A program made the position numbers and the translations under genes. 64,000 bases of DNA from Podospora comata. Taxonomy: Eukaryota; Ascomycota; Sordariomycetes; Sordariales; Podosporaceae. Every line of letters starts with the position of its first letter. Within the stretch, counting starts at the first letter, position 1. The DNA is taken from contig CP071494.1 of NCBI GenBank assembly GCA_017354895.1, forward strand, positions 744,001-808,000, in the 5' to 3' direction. Below the pieces are notes generated by a model. That model saw only the letters and a list, made by a program, of their open reading frames with translations, did no database searches and was not told the DNA's origin. This document shows, one piece after another, positions 42,954 to 54,906 of this stretch.

Positions 42954-44862
42954 CTACCCCCCCTCAGGCAATATCCTCCCCAAACTCCTCAGCACCTCCC
43001 AAACCCCCACCCCCCGTGTACCCACCCTTTCCTTCTCCCTCTCCTCCCGTTCCCTCAACCTCTCCGCCCCCAACCTCAAAACCTGATCCGCCTCCCGCCC
43101 CGCAGTCTCAACTCTCATGTCAAACTTGTGAACCCTGTCCGCCAGCACATCAACCTCAAACTCGAGCTCCTGATGCACATTCTGCAGCCTTGACCTGACC
43201 TGCCTCTTCCAGCTGCCAAAACTCGTCTCCGGACTGGTCAGGAAAGTCAACATTTTCGTTTCTTCCTCCGACAACAAATTGGGGTCTGGCAACGGGGCTT
43301 TTCTCGGGTCGGGTTGCGGGGGAGCGTCAGGGTTGTCTGGTGGGGGGGCTGAGAGGGGGTATATCGGGTCGAGTGTGGGTAATGGTTTCGCGATGGCCTG
43401 CCAGGCTTTTTTGACTTCTTTTAATCTACATCACCACAGTTAGTCTTCTCTTGGGGATAATGGAAATGAGGGGGTGGGGGGGAAACAAACCTTTTTATCC
43501 TCTCCTCCATCTCCTCAATCTTCCTGTCATAATCCTCATTCCTCGGGTTCGGCTTCAACACCACCGGCGGCTTCGGCGCTTCTTCCCGTGAGAACCAATC
43601 CGAAAACTCCGACACTGAGGAAAAGTCCTTCAAGATCTGGTCTTGTATCGCTCTCGCTATAATTCCACATTAGCATCCCCAATTCCATACATATCTCCAA
43701 AGAAAGAAAACTCACCTCCCAAAACAGCACTATTCCCCTTCCCCCCCCTAGGCTTCTCACTAAGCGCCCTCTCCCCGCACCAAATCAACAACTGCTTCAT
43801 CCTCCTCGGCTCGCTCAACCCCTCAGCCGAAATATACTTGTAGAAATCCTTCGGATCAACCTCCCGATGTGGTAACGCGCTCTGCCCATTATCAATTAAC
43901 GAGCTCGCCCTCCTCCCTCTCATGCCCAGTGAACTCCTCCTCCCTCCAGACGCCCCCCCCTTTTTTCGAAACTCTTTATTCCTGTTTTGAATAGGCGTGT
44001 CGCTGAAAGGTAGGGAGATCATCTGTGAAGCGGCGCCAGAGGGGTGTTCTGCTTGGGGTGTGCCGTTGGTCATAGGGTGGTCATGATCACGGTGATGGTT
44101 GTGTCGCTGGTCCTGTGCTTCATCCTCTTCCCCCTCCTCCGGAATCCCCTCTATTAACTGCCTCCGCTGCGCTTCCTCTCTTGCTTTCTTGTCGGCATTC
44201 GACTCCCTCCCTTTCCTCCTCGTCTTCGCCTTGGGCATAACCGGCTCCTCATCTTGTACCGGTTGGGGCGCCGCTTGAGCAGCTGCACTAGACCTCCTTT
44301 TCGACGTCCTCCTCGGTAAAACCTGCTGCTGCGGCTGTACTGGTAACGGCGGTGGAGGCGCAGACTGTTGCGCCGGAGAGGAAGCGCGCTTTTTCGAACT
44401 ATTCTTTGGTGGTCTTCCAACCTTCTTCGCGGTAGACATTTTCGGCAATGGCAATTCCGGCTCCGGCTCTGGCTCCGGTTCTGACTCAGGTGGTGGTGGT
44501 GGTGGTGGTGGTGCTGGCGTAGTCTTCACCCTCTTGGACCCGCGCGTAAACAAAAAGTCGCCATCCTGCTCGTCGTACACTGCCGGGGCTGCTGCTGCGG
44601 AGGAACCCTTCGAGTCAGTGTCATTCTTTCTCTTTTTCCTCCCCGTCGCCGGCGCGGGCGCGTGTTGTTGTTGTTGTGAAAATGCCGCCGACTCGTTGAT
44701 AACCGCGGCAGCCCCAGCAGTCCTCTTCCTCCTCTTGAACTCCGGCTCTTCTGGTTCTGGCGACGACGTACCCGCGAGGCGTTTACTCTTCCGACGCTCA
44801 GGCTGGTGGTGGCTCATGCTCAAGACTTGTAGCGGCTGGCGGGTCCGTACGAGAGTAGTCAT
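42954..44862 (-). CDS. dsn1: Kinetochore protein Dsn1/Mis13 (MIS12 complex)
   Basis: Three exons (44862-43716, 43656-43491, 43425-42954) give 594 residues. The N-terminal 330 residues are low-complexity: RRKSKRLAG, an eight-proline run, a Glu-Pro run, and AT-hook-like KKVGRPPKNSSKK. The conserved Mis13 core begins at GGRRSSLGMRGRRASSLIDN and goes on with LPHREVDPKDFYKYISAEGL and MKQLLIWCGERAL. Exons 2 and 3 add the coiled coil (YDRKIEEMEERIKRLKEVKK) and a C-terminal helical region. RRxSS sites in the RRSS/RRASS stretch are candidate Aurora B (Ipl1) targets, as known for Dsn1 in yeast and animals. The MIS12 complex joins the inner kinetochore (CENP-C) to Ndc80. ATG 44862 is the first in frame. 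Confidence 0.93.
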
Positions 44863-46640
44863 GGATGTCGGTGATGGCGGGGCGGGCGGCGCATCAAGGG
44901 CGGCTTGCTTCTTGTTCTGAACGGAAGAGGAGGGGAACTTTGTGAAGTCGTCGATTTTTTCTTTCTTTCTCCTCCCCTTGCGGTTTCGGTCGGTTGGTGA
45001 TGTTTTTGCGACGTGGGGCAAAATTAGAATCCCGACAAGGCAAAAAAAGGGTCGGTTTGGGCGCGTCGTCGTCGTCGGCGGCAGGACCAATTCCACTCTT
45101 GTTCAATTGATAGTTTGCGAGATTTGGGGCGGGCGGGCAGAAAGCCAAGCGGGCGGTCAGACAAGAACGCGTCGAAGGTACGTCGCTGAGCGGGCGGCCG
45201 AACCCGATCACCCCCCAAGCTGTGTGTTTCGCGTTTTATCCACCAGGGGTGGCTCCAGCTTTCGAGCTCCGGTTGCCGTCTTCGTCTTCGTCGTCGTCGT
45301 CGTCGGGAGGAGGCGACGATATCGTGCAAATAGTACACTACAGAATAGTGATGCTGGTATCGGGAGTCGCGTACCGGTCGTCAACGTCCCAAGTGGGTTG
45401 CTTTTGCTGTCAATCGCGACGGGAAGCTGCGCCCGCCGGTTTGTTTACCCGCAGTCCACACTCAGAATTGCGGCTGCCGGAGTGCACGGACCACCCCTTT
45501 GCTACAACGTCAACTCCATGCCCCCACCGCCAACGAGGCCACAATTTATTGCCGTTAAAACTGATCGTGTGAGCTACATCAGCGGCTGGTAAGTGATGGC
45601 ATTGTCAAGAATTTATCTTTGGGGTACAAATACGTGTTTTTGGTAGCCCTAAGTGTTTTTCCACCCGCTTCAAAACTTCCACCGGTTTTGTCAAACGCTC
45701 TCAGATGGACGATTCGAGTTACAAGATTATCACAATGCATACGGAGTAATCCAGAAACCACCTTGGACACACGAATGCCATCATCTTCGAACAGAGTAAG
45801 TATAATCTTGAAGGTTTATTGCTCCCTTGGCTATGCTAATCGATATCCTCATTGCTATCGCATGGCTCATTTGACATCCGTCCCCTGGCATGAGCGATAA
45901 CTAACTATCTTGATATAAGAAGCTAGATGCAACCAACCTGCCACTCCCCCTCTAAAGGACGGAGTGGGCAGCCAGCGACAGAAAAGATGAACAAAAACAA
46001 ATACCCCATACATACCAGTACACCAGTTCATCGTCAACCATCCGCCCATCTGCCCAGCTTTAGGCCGAGGCATCCAGAAATTTCCTTGTCCTTGTTCGCA
46101 AACTGGCAAAGACCACGAGAAAAGGACAACAGGCCACCGGCATGTAAATGCCGTGGTGCCCATCGCCTTCAACCCACGCCGCGCAGGCCTTTTATCCCGC
46201 CAACGCCCTCATAATCCCACCCACCGAGAAAGCGAAGAAACTAAAGTATCGATAAACAGCAAATGACCCCAAAGGAAAAACGCCAAAACGCCCTTTTGAT
46301 GTATACCCATGTTGTTGCTGATTACATACAGGGCAAGGGACCGAGGTGCCTATCACCCGGTCCCTCACCATACCGGCTGTGCGTGCTGCCCCCATTTCAG
46401 GAGACAAGCCCCGCGGCCTATTCACTATACACCCGCGTTTGCCTCCAAAATTGGCAAGTCCTCGACAAAGTCATCACCGCCGGCCGGGGAAAGATATGCC
46501 GTATCAGGCGGGCCATGAGGAGGAGAAAATCCAAGACCATATGTTGCTGTGAACACTTGGACTGGTGACGATGCCGAAGCTGTCGCTATGCCCGGGGCTG
46601 GCAACAATGCCGCTTCCGGATTCGCAGCGTTTCGATCGTT
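44863..46640. other. Upstream of dsn1 and downstream of atfA
   Basis: Both flanking genes are on the minus strand. A CGTCGTCGTC-type repeat lies at about 45283-45303, within the dsn1 upstream region. Short frames occur but none is convincing. The part 45900-46640 is probably the atfA 3' UTR and spacer. Confidence 0.5.
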
Positions 46641-48440
46641 CTATGAGAAACGGCGACCACCGGTGTGGGCAGCCATCACCGGTTGGCTGGGCGGCATCCC
46701 ACCAGCCATTTGGTAAGCGGCCATCTGGGGATTGTATTCCAGTGGTGGTGGTGGGATGTAGCCTGCGTGGATGCCTTGTTGTTGCTGTTGTTGATGTTGC
46801 GACTGTGTTACTGGGCAGTCTTTGTGTGCAAGCAACAACGTCTTCAGGTTAACAACTTCTTCGCGAAGGACGCTAATCTGATGGGTGAGGTTCTCGTTTT
46901 CTTGACTGAACTCCTCAACCTTGCTTTGAAGATTAGCCAGCCACTGCTTCTTACGCTGACGACACTTGAGTGCAGCAACCCTGTGTTACACTGTTAATGT
47001 TACCGTAACAGACAAAGTCAAGACAAAAGCCAAGCACATACCTGTTGCGCTCAAGGAAATTCTTCCTCTTCTCCTCGTCTGTCATCTTGGTCTTGGTGCC
47101 GTCTTTGTTGATATGATGATCCTCATCATCAGAGTGATCGTCATAGTCTGGCTGCTGCGAGGGTGGAGGACCACCATTTGTCTTGGCTTTTTTATTGGCC
47201 GGCCCTTTGGCAGCAGGGCCATCATCGGCCTTTCTGCGAGTGCCAGCAGCACTGGTCGACCCTCTCTTCCCCTTGGCACGGGTCACGGGACGCGCCTGTT
47301 CGCTCTCATCAGACATGGCGCTGCCAGTCTCACTAACACCACGCGCTGAGCTTCCTCCAATCGACGAGTTGCCATTCATCTGGGGAGAAGTGCTGATGGG
47401 TTGGACAGCGGGAGCAGGTTGATGATTGGAATGCACATGAACCTGGGCAGGCGGAGCTGCCGTGTACTGAGACGGGGGTGGAGGCTGTGTCCCGTTACGT
47501 GCCTGGGCCAACATGTACAACCCGTTCGCCGCGTCGTTGTCGTGTGTATCATAGGAATTTGTGGGAGGCTTCACTTCAGCCTTCAAGCTCGACCCATTGC
47601 TCATTTCTTGGGGCGCAGAGGTGACGGGAGGAGGTGGTTGTTGGACCTGGATGGGCTCGCGCTTGGCCTGAACACTCAGAGCAGTGCGGTGGAAGTCAAG
47701 CGTACTAGGGGTTTGCACGCCGGCAGTAAGGCCAGCGAAGAGAGCCGTGTTGGGACTTGGGGCCGGGAACATAGACCCGCTCCCCCCGGGAGTGAGACCG
47801 GTCCTCAGAGAAGACTCGTTGGGGGTTGGGAAACCGCCTCGGATGTGATGAGTATCACTGAAATAATCATTTGTCGGCCCCGACAACATGGCCGGACTGA
47901 GAGGGCCCGTCCTGAGGGAACCTGGCCAGCCGAAGGGAGTAGCACCCGTGCCGGGAAGGAGTGACGACGGCGAGGTGAGAGCCGCGACAGATGGAAGCTT
48001 AGTCCCCCCGGGGGTCTCGGGGGCGCCGCCGCCAAAGGACTGCTCAAAGGGGTTCGGCTCGAGGCTCAACAAAGCCGCGCCGACGCCGGGGGGGTTCGAA
48101 AAGTAGTCGGGCGAGTTGTTGCCGGCTTGCTGTTGATTGTTCTGCTGCTGATTGGGACGGGGCGGAGGCGCGAGCGGCTTGGTGGCTTCCGCATTGGATG
48201 ATGACGATGGTTCGGTGGTGGTGGTGGCGGTGGCAGACTTCAAGGGGCCGTCATTTTTGGCATCGGATTGCGTGTCTGTATTTTTCAAAAAAAAAAGAAA
48301 GTGTCGGCAACGACATTCGTTCATCAAGACAACGCAGCAGAAAGATGCCACTTACCTTGTCGCGGTGGGGATGCTTTCTTGCTGGACTGTTTGGGCGACT
48401 TGGACTCACCTCGGCCAGCGGCTCCAGTGGACAACCCCAT
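46641..48440 (-). CDS. atfA: AtfA/Atf1-type bZIP transcription factor
   Basis: Three exons (48440-48356, 48275-47042, 46980-46641) give 552 residues. The N-terminal half has the short stress-regulatory regions typical of fungal Atf1/AtfA: LLSLEPNPFEQSFGG near residue 100, a Ser/Pro-rich stretch with PNESSLRTGLTPGGSG and FAGLTAGVQTPSTLDF. Several SP/TP sites there are candidate targets of a Hog1/Sty1-type MAP kinase. The bZIP lies at about residues 425-490: EEKRKNFLERNR, then across intron 2 VAALKCRQRKKQWLANLQSK, followed by leucine-zipper heptads. The end carries a poly-Gln run and a Pro/Met-rich tail. It binds CRE-type sites (known for the family) and controls stress, conidial and sexual-stage genes. 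Intron 2 falls inside the basic region, a common place in this family. Confidence 0.95.
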
Positions 48441-51400
48441 GATGTCAATCAAAATCTTGCGGCGCCTTGCTGCTGCAGCTGTGCTTGCCTTCGCGGAAAA
48501 AGACTGAGCAAAGGGGAAAAGCGACGACTATGAGGTCACTTGGTCTTCAAACCCATAAAAAAGGGCTGCGACGCTACTCTGCAGCGCTCCAGGACACTGT
48601 CGGCTTCGAGAATAGTTACGTAGTGTGTCGCGACGTGGTGCTTTGCGTGCGGGTGTGGGTGTGTGTGCGGAAAGAGAAATGGGACAAGACCGGGAATGGG
48701 GAGCGACGTCAGGTATGACGTTGGGGGAGGAAGATGGCGCAAGGTGAAATAAAAAATAATGGGGTCGCTAATGTGTGGTCCGGGGGCAGCACCCACTGGG
48801 TCCGTGTCCATGAAAGGAAGAAACTCTGTCCGGGCGGGACCGCTCTCTTGTCAGTTCAGCCACCAACTGCCTTCGACACTGCAACTGTCTTGCTTCTCCA
48901 GGTCAGATATCTTCGAGGTGACAGGTTACTTCGCTTTCTTTTTGCTTTTGAAAATACCAAGGCAGTGAGATAATCGATAATAGAATAGCCTGACCAAAGA
49001 GACGAGACTGGGCAGTCCTCGGAATCCATTACAAAGCAGGTTCTCACACGTCAACTTCCAGACTGCCCCCTTTTTCTGCCCCCCACACACACCTTGCGTG
49101 CTTTGCATGCCCTTCAAAAAATATACCGAACCGCACTTTGAGGGAAAGCTAGCTACCGTGCTACCTACTTTTGCCTCTCCCGGTCTTGGAGCGACTCGCT
49201 GACCGTACCGAGGCGAGGAACATTAGCCATCATCCCCACGGCCCGCATGTCTTGCAGTTATGATCCAGCCATGCGTGAATATCAGCGGTGAGGCGCCCGG
49301 TACCTTTTTGATTTTTTTCTCATCACGAATTACTCTTGATACCACTAACACTCGATACCAGGTAACAAAAAACCGAGCAACACCTCGTGCTGATAACCAT
49401 CATACGGCTTGGAGCTGGTCTTGCATAAGTCCTGGCCACAGAAAAGGACGTGGTGGAGCGGTGGGGCTTCTGCTTCACTGTGCTCGCACGGCTCGACCGT
49501 GTCTTTGACTTTGCGTGAGGATTTCCACCCTTGGCACTGCACCTCCGGCGGAAGAGGAAAGGAAAGCACACAACGGGTGCCCGTTCCAGCGAGCAGTCTT
49601 CAAATTGCCATTCTGCTCAGACCTTTGTTTTTGACAATGTCCGTTTTTGCCATGTTTCCCATATCTCCGGGATGGATATATCTCTTTTCGATGATCCTGT
49701 CAAACCTCGGATTCATTTACGCCTACTCATTCGGTTTTATCGTGTCAAACACAGCAGAACTCGACAGGCCCGAGATGCTGGTCCAATGAACTGGTCTCTT
49801 CGATCGATCCTTCTCCTTCGGGCCTTGCAGTGTCGATCAAAGGTCTAGATGCTTTGGCCGGCAGCCGGGGGAGATGCCCGGCACGACCAGCTTTCACCAG
49901 ATATCCAATATTCGGCCATGTCTGCCGAGCGCTTCCAGCGTTCGAGACCCGGCTGTGCGGGCATAACCATGTCATTTCTGACCGAAAAGACGGCCGGAGA
50001 TGGTGTGTGGTTAACAGAACGGAAGCAACAGCAACCAGCAAGTCAATACAATCCTTCGCCAACGATGAGGTGACAGAGAATCCAAAGAATGGCATGGATG
50101 GAACCATCTCAAGAGGTCGGAAACAAATTGAGGGAGGTGGGGCATTTGTGGCGAATTGGTTGTTTCTGTCGAATCACCTGCCAGCGTTTGCTTTCTCCCC
50201 TCATCAGGCAAGGTCCCCGTCCTTTGGTTTTGGTGCCGGGCTGCAAATGGAGGAACATTGCGTCAGGCGCTATGGACCGGTGCAATCTGGCGGGATTGAA
50301 GATTCCCCCAGTGTTCTTTTTCCCCACTGCTCAACCAGCATGCTGCCAGCATTCCCTGGCCGCCGAGTTTTTGCATTTCTCTCTCGCTTTTCTGAATCTC
50401 TTCCTCGAGAAGAAGCTGCAAGAGAGAGTTCATCGAGATCTCGGAAGACGATCGACATCCCCTTCAGGTGCCAGACGGGATCGGTTGGCTGACGCTCTTT
50501 TGCGTTGTCGGACCACAAAGGAAACGGACAGGGATGCCAGTGGGTGTCCGACCGTTTCTCCCAGCGATGACGTAACTTTGAGGTTGGAATGTTGTCTCAA
50601 GCCATGTTACTCGGCCATTGCCCGCACTGTGGGATCAAGTCTCTCCGTCTCCCACCATTTTGTCGTTTCCATCTGCTCTTTCGAGTCGTGTGCTCACACT
50701 TGAATTCCTTCCGTCTCCCTCAGCGACTGCCGCACCCGAACTCTTTCCATTGTTCTTCACCCAGTGATGACTTTTTTCGTGCTGGAATGTGTAGTAAAAG
50801 AGTCGCGTGCTGACATCACCATGCCACGGCAAAGCTGACCCCTATGACGCACTTGACAGCCGGCTGCACAATGGAAAACACAAGGCGCCACCTGGCTCGC
50901 GCAGTCAAGAGGCACGGGCGGGTTCCACTGGTCAACCACACAACCAGGTTTGCAGAGACGTGCCCAATGGCTGAAGAGAACATTTCAGCGAAAATTCGAG
51001 AACGGGGCCTTGCACTTGCAGCCAGAAGCAAGCACCATTACACAGCAGGACCAAGCTCTGCAACCATCCTCTTTTCGCTTAACCACCTTCCGAACAACCT
51101 TTCCCACGCTCAACACGTTCCAGGAAGATTCCCACCAGAGAGGAGGGCTACAGGGCCCTGAAAAAAGCTGTGGACAGCCCTGGGATTCCCCCGGACGGCT
51201 GATGATATCGCTAACCTTTTTCAGGCCATCACGGCAACAAACCATTGGCGGTTGACATGGCGCCTGTGGGGGAAGGCAGCATTGGAGACAACGGCCGGCT
51301 CCCCGAGGTGCAGTAGCGCACGCACTGTGCGCGTCCCTTGGTCCTTATTTTCCGCTGCCAATGACCTTTTTGATATTGGCGTGGGGAGAGCACAGTGTGT

Positions 51401-51720
51401 ATTCACCTTCAATTGACCAGGTCTTGAATTTGCTGGGGAGGCTGGCGGACTTGTGGCGGCGCCAACACTCGTCATACAAGAGCCTGATAAGGACTGGTAA
51501 GCGTATCTAGACGTTGTACAGTACTTCAGTAAACTTTATGGCGAGTCGATCACAGGCATATTCTCGGAATGGCGTTAAAAACTTCCGTCAGGTACCATCG
51601 ATGGGCGTGGGGGACCGACAAAACGAGGTGAGACAAGCTTGTTTGCTTGACATGATCGATCCATGTCACCCTGTCAAGATCCGGGGTACAAAGAGCCGCC
51701 TACGTAAGATCTGATATCTT
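48441..51720. other. Long upstream region of atfA, no supported gene
   Basis: Over 3 kb of moderate-GC sequence lies upstream of the atfA start. Frames of up to 220 codons occur (for example 49830-50492 and 50089-50703, plus strand) but they overlap each other, show no domain and lack gene-like composition. A large promoter or long leader for the stress regulator is possible. Nothing else is supported. Confidence 0.5.
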
Positions 51721-53139
51721 TGAATATCAATATCAACTTCACTCCATGGTATTGTACATTACTCTTACATTTACAGGTTGTCGTCGTCGTCGTAGTAAGT
51801 ACAACGCAGGCATAAGCAACGAGCGAGCTACTTCGTAGTAACTGCTAGCGCCGTCCACAAAATAGTGGAGGTGAGGCACTGTGGCTGCCCAACATTGCCA
51901 GCACATGCAAGAGATCACGAGAACTAGTCCATGAGACGCCCAACACGCTAGGTGGTCCTGAAGTGGAAGTCTATGGAGCCACGAGTATGTATCTGTCTAG
52001 TCCCAGCATTCTTATTTCACAACCTTAGCTTTCACGATTTAGAATCCCAACTTTAATTGTCCAATATCCCAGCTCTTCACTGTCAAAATCCCAGCTTCTT
52101 ATGGGACATCCTCTATGGGCACCCTTATATATAGACACTTCCTCCGTGTGCATTATTAACTTTCATTTATGCACCTCTCTCTCCCATTATCTCATGTGCA
52201 TCCCCCATATTATAGCCCTGGCCCATAGAGAGGGTTATCCGTCCAAACTGTCCACCACGGTACTCTTGATAGCTCTAAAAGCAACCTTTTGCAGTGATGC
52301 TTTGAGCGTGCCGGTGGAGCAAGTCCCAATGCTATATGTTGTGTGCCATGTGTGCCATGCGCTCCATGTTGGAAGTTTCTCGGTCCGGGCTCTTCCTACG
52401 CTACCACAACACCACTCACCATGGCAACAACGGCAACAACTGGATGACAGCTACCACAGCCACATTACTACTTATCCAAGCCTGCATGCTTGCTCTTCCT
52501 CTTCCCTCTGCAACTTACTTTTGCCTAGGCACACATCCTGCGTCGTAGATAGGATCATCACAACACGGCTTATTAGAATTCACACAATGGCAATGACAAG
52601 ATACCTAGGTATTATGACGGCATTGGTTATATACTATTTTACATAAAACCACTCACAAAGCATGAAGATACTTAGTCTAAGCTTTATACAGATCTGATCT
52701 TAGCAACCGTTTCTTATGATCCTGGCTCTTACTGTCGAAGATCCCATCTTGCACAATCTAAAATCCCAGCTTTGACAATATGCGTTCTCAGCTTCTTGTT
52801 AAAACGAGGCTCTATAAAGTTATAATGGATAAAAATGGATAGAGAATATATTGGAGGATATTCAATCTAAGCTTATATTTATCTCATCTCAGTATTTGTC
52901 TCTTACAGTCTTGGCTTTTACTATCTAAGCTGCTGGCTTTTGATGTCTAAACCCCAGCTTTTGTTATTCAAAATCCGAGGTTGCTCCAAACGTGGCATTC
53001 TCAACAACAGAACTGTACATCAAGCTCGCCCACTTTGATTGAAAGAAAGCCCATATCACAGATTCATCCTATCACAAAGCACCGACTTGAAACATCAAAC
53101 ACAACGCTCTAAAAAGCAGTCATCGCCCCCTTTTTTCCT
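51721..53139. other. Gene-poor, repeat-bearing AT-rich segment
   Basis: Copies of the short dispersed repeat lie at about 52018-52092 (AATCCCAACTTTAATTGTCC, AATCCCAGCTTCTTATGG) and 52676-52985 (six or more degenerate units). Between them, 52095-52620 resembles the repeat-bearing stretches at 26630-27790. A GTCGTCGTCGTCG run lies near 51781. No gene is supported. Confidence 0.55.
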
Positions 53140-54208
53140 CTACAAGCTCGGCCGTCCCTTCACCCCCAAGACCCTAAACCCCAACCTCGGCGCATGCACC
53201 CTAACCCCCTTCTCATTCTCCCATACCACCTCCCTCTCGTCCACCCCCACCAGCCTCCCCCTATCCTTGAACGCGCTCCCCGTATCAGTAGGAAAAACCT
53301 CCACCACATCCCCCTTCTTCAGTCCCTGAACCTTGACCACCGGATCAGCCTCATCCACCCCGATATCCCCCCCCCTCTTCCCCTTCAAAATCAGCTCAGC
53401 CGCTTCCCCACCCTTGATGACCCTCCCTTCCTTCCCACTCAGCGCATTGATAAACTGGTCAAACCTATTCACCCACGCCATCGTCTTCGGGTAGCGCGTC
53501 TTGTTTATGACAGCAGGGTCAAGAGCATTGTCGTTGTGAGGAGGGGGAAGGGTCAAAAGCCAGTGGATGACCCACACCCCTTCCACATCTGCGCGTGTGG
53601 GCTCCTTCCCGCCGAGGACCCAGTTCCTGCCATCGCTGAGGATGGTCTCTTCTAGTAAACGGACTGAGGATTGGATTTCGAGGAGGGCTTCCGCCCGGGA
53701 AAGGGCGCGGTCTTCTTTCGTGCGGGGAGTGGCGAAGGTTGCGGGAGAAAAGGTGGCGCGGTCTTTCAGGAATTTGGGGTCTTTCATCACGGGGAGGGAG
53801 GAGGGGAGGAGCTCGGCGGCTTTGAAGAAGAGGGTTGTGGCGGTTGTGAGGGTGGAGAGGAGGTGGGTGATGGTTTTTTGGTCTGCTGTGAGGGGGGGAG
53901 GGGGGAAGAGGGTGTCGAGGAGGTTGAGGATGAGGCGGGTGTCGAGGTAGAGGTCGCCGCCGTGGGCGAGGAGGGGGATGCGGCGGTAGTTGAGGGAGAG
54001 GTGGGTTGATAGGTCGGGGCGGGGGAGGATGGGGGGTTGGAGCTTTTGCGAAAATGTTAGCGTTTGGATGGTGAGAATGTGATGGAATGAGGCCGACTCG
54101 ACTCACGCATTGACAGTATGGAATTCCCCTGATCTTGAGATACCAAATCAGTCTTCTCGCATAAGGCGAGAAGGGGTAATGATACAGAATGAGAGGTTGG
54201 TCTGCCAT
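53140..54208 (-). CDS. Glutathione S-transferase-fold protein
   Basis: Two exons (54208-54107, 54042-53140) give 334 residues. The N-terminal thioredoxin-like domain shows LILYHYPFSPYARRLIWYLKI, with the YPFSPYA motif in the place of the GST active site, and then across the intron YRRIPLLAHGGDLYLDTRLI. The Ser/Tyr at the motif is compatible with a catalytic or structural role. A helical C-terminal GST domain follows (GKEPTRADVEGVWVIHWLL). The last 80 or so residues form an extra region (KKGDVVEVFPTDTGSAFKDR, then VVWENEKGVRVHAPRLGF) not found in ordinary GSTs, which reads as a small beta-rich domain. This layout is known in fungal conserved proteins of unknown function. Substrate unknown. Confidence 0.88.
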
Positions 54209-54906
54209 TGTGAGAAAGTTATGAGAGCAACACTTGCACAAACAACAGGAAGGATGCAGAGAAGCAGACGCTGAACAGGTGAGTGAGGCTCAATTCATAT
54301 ATTCATACATTCCCTATATTGATTACAAACCTCGGTTCATCCGGATGTCGTTTGGTTCACGGAGCCCTGCGATGGTGGTTCGGCCTCGGCCCGGGGTAAG
54401 GTGCGCGTTGACATGCGGGGTTACGGGGTAGCTCCCGCCGTTGGGGCAAAAAAGTCTAGGCCTATGGCACCAGAGGAGCACGGGCCTTGTCTTGCTCAGT
54501 TGGCTCCCTTGTGATTCTACCTCTTACATGGATGGTACACTTGATGGACAGTGCAAGCTGAACTAGATAGCATCTGCTGGAAGGCACGGATGCACAGTGA
54601 TTCGTATCTGCACACGTAGACTAAACTCGAGGCAAATACAGATGAAAATAACGTGACAAGAGATAAAAACTATTATTCCCTCCATGCTGGCCGGCTATCC
54701 ATCTATTAACGTATCCTAACGACACACTATAATAAAAATATCCTTTCTAGAAAATAGACTGGTATATCCCTCTCTTTTTGTTTTGATGACGATAATGACA
54801 ATGACAAATCCCAGATGTAGATGCAAAACCAAACCCCCAAACGCCATTTTCCCTGTATCTCATACCCCCCCTATTCACCATCTTACACTTCACCCCCAGC
54901 ACTCAC
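54209..54906. other. Intergenic between two minus-strand genes
   Basis: This holds the promoter of the GST-fold gene and the 3' UTR of the next gene. It is AT-rich at 54650-54800. No further feature is seen. Confidence 0.55.

Noticed and set aside
44862-45096. N-terminal extension of Dsn1
   Set aside because: The frame is open upstream but has no ATG; the text is not conserved-looking and 44862 is the first ATG.
49830-50703. Two overlapping plus-strand frames of 220 and 204 codons
   Set aside because: They overlap in different frames, have no domain and no start context, and Cys/Arg/Ser composition typical of chance frames.
52101-52646. 181-codon plus-strand frame
   Set aside because: It lies across a dispersed repeat shared with 26.6-27.8 kb, and the shared frames are not conserved.
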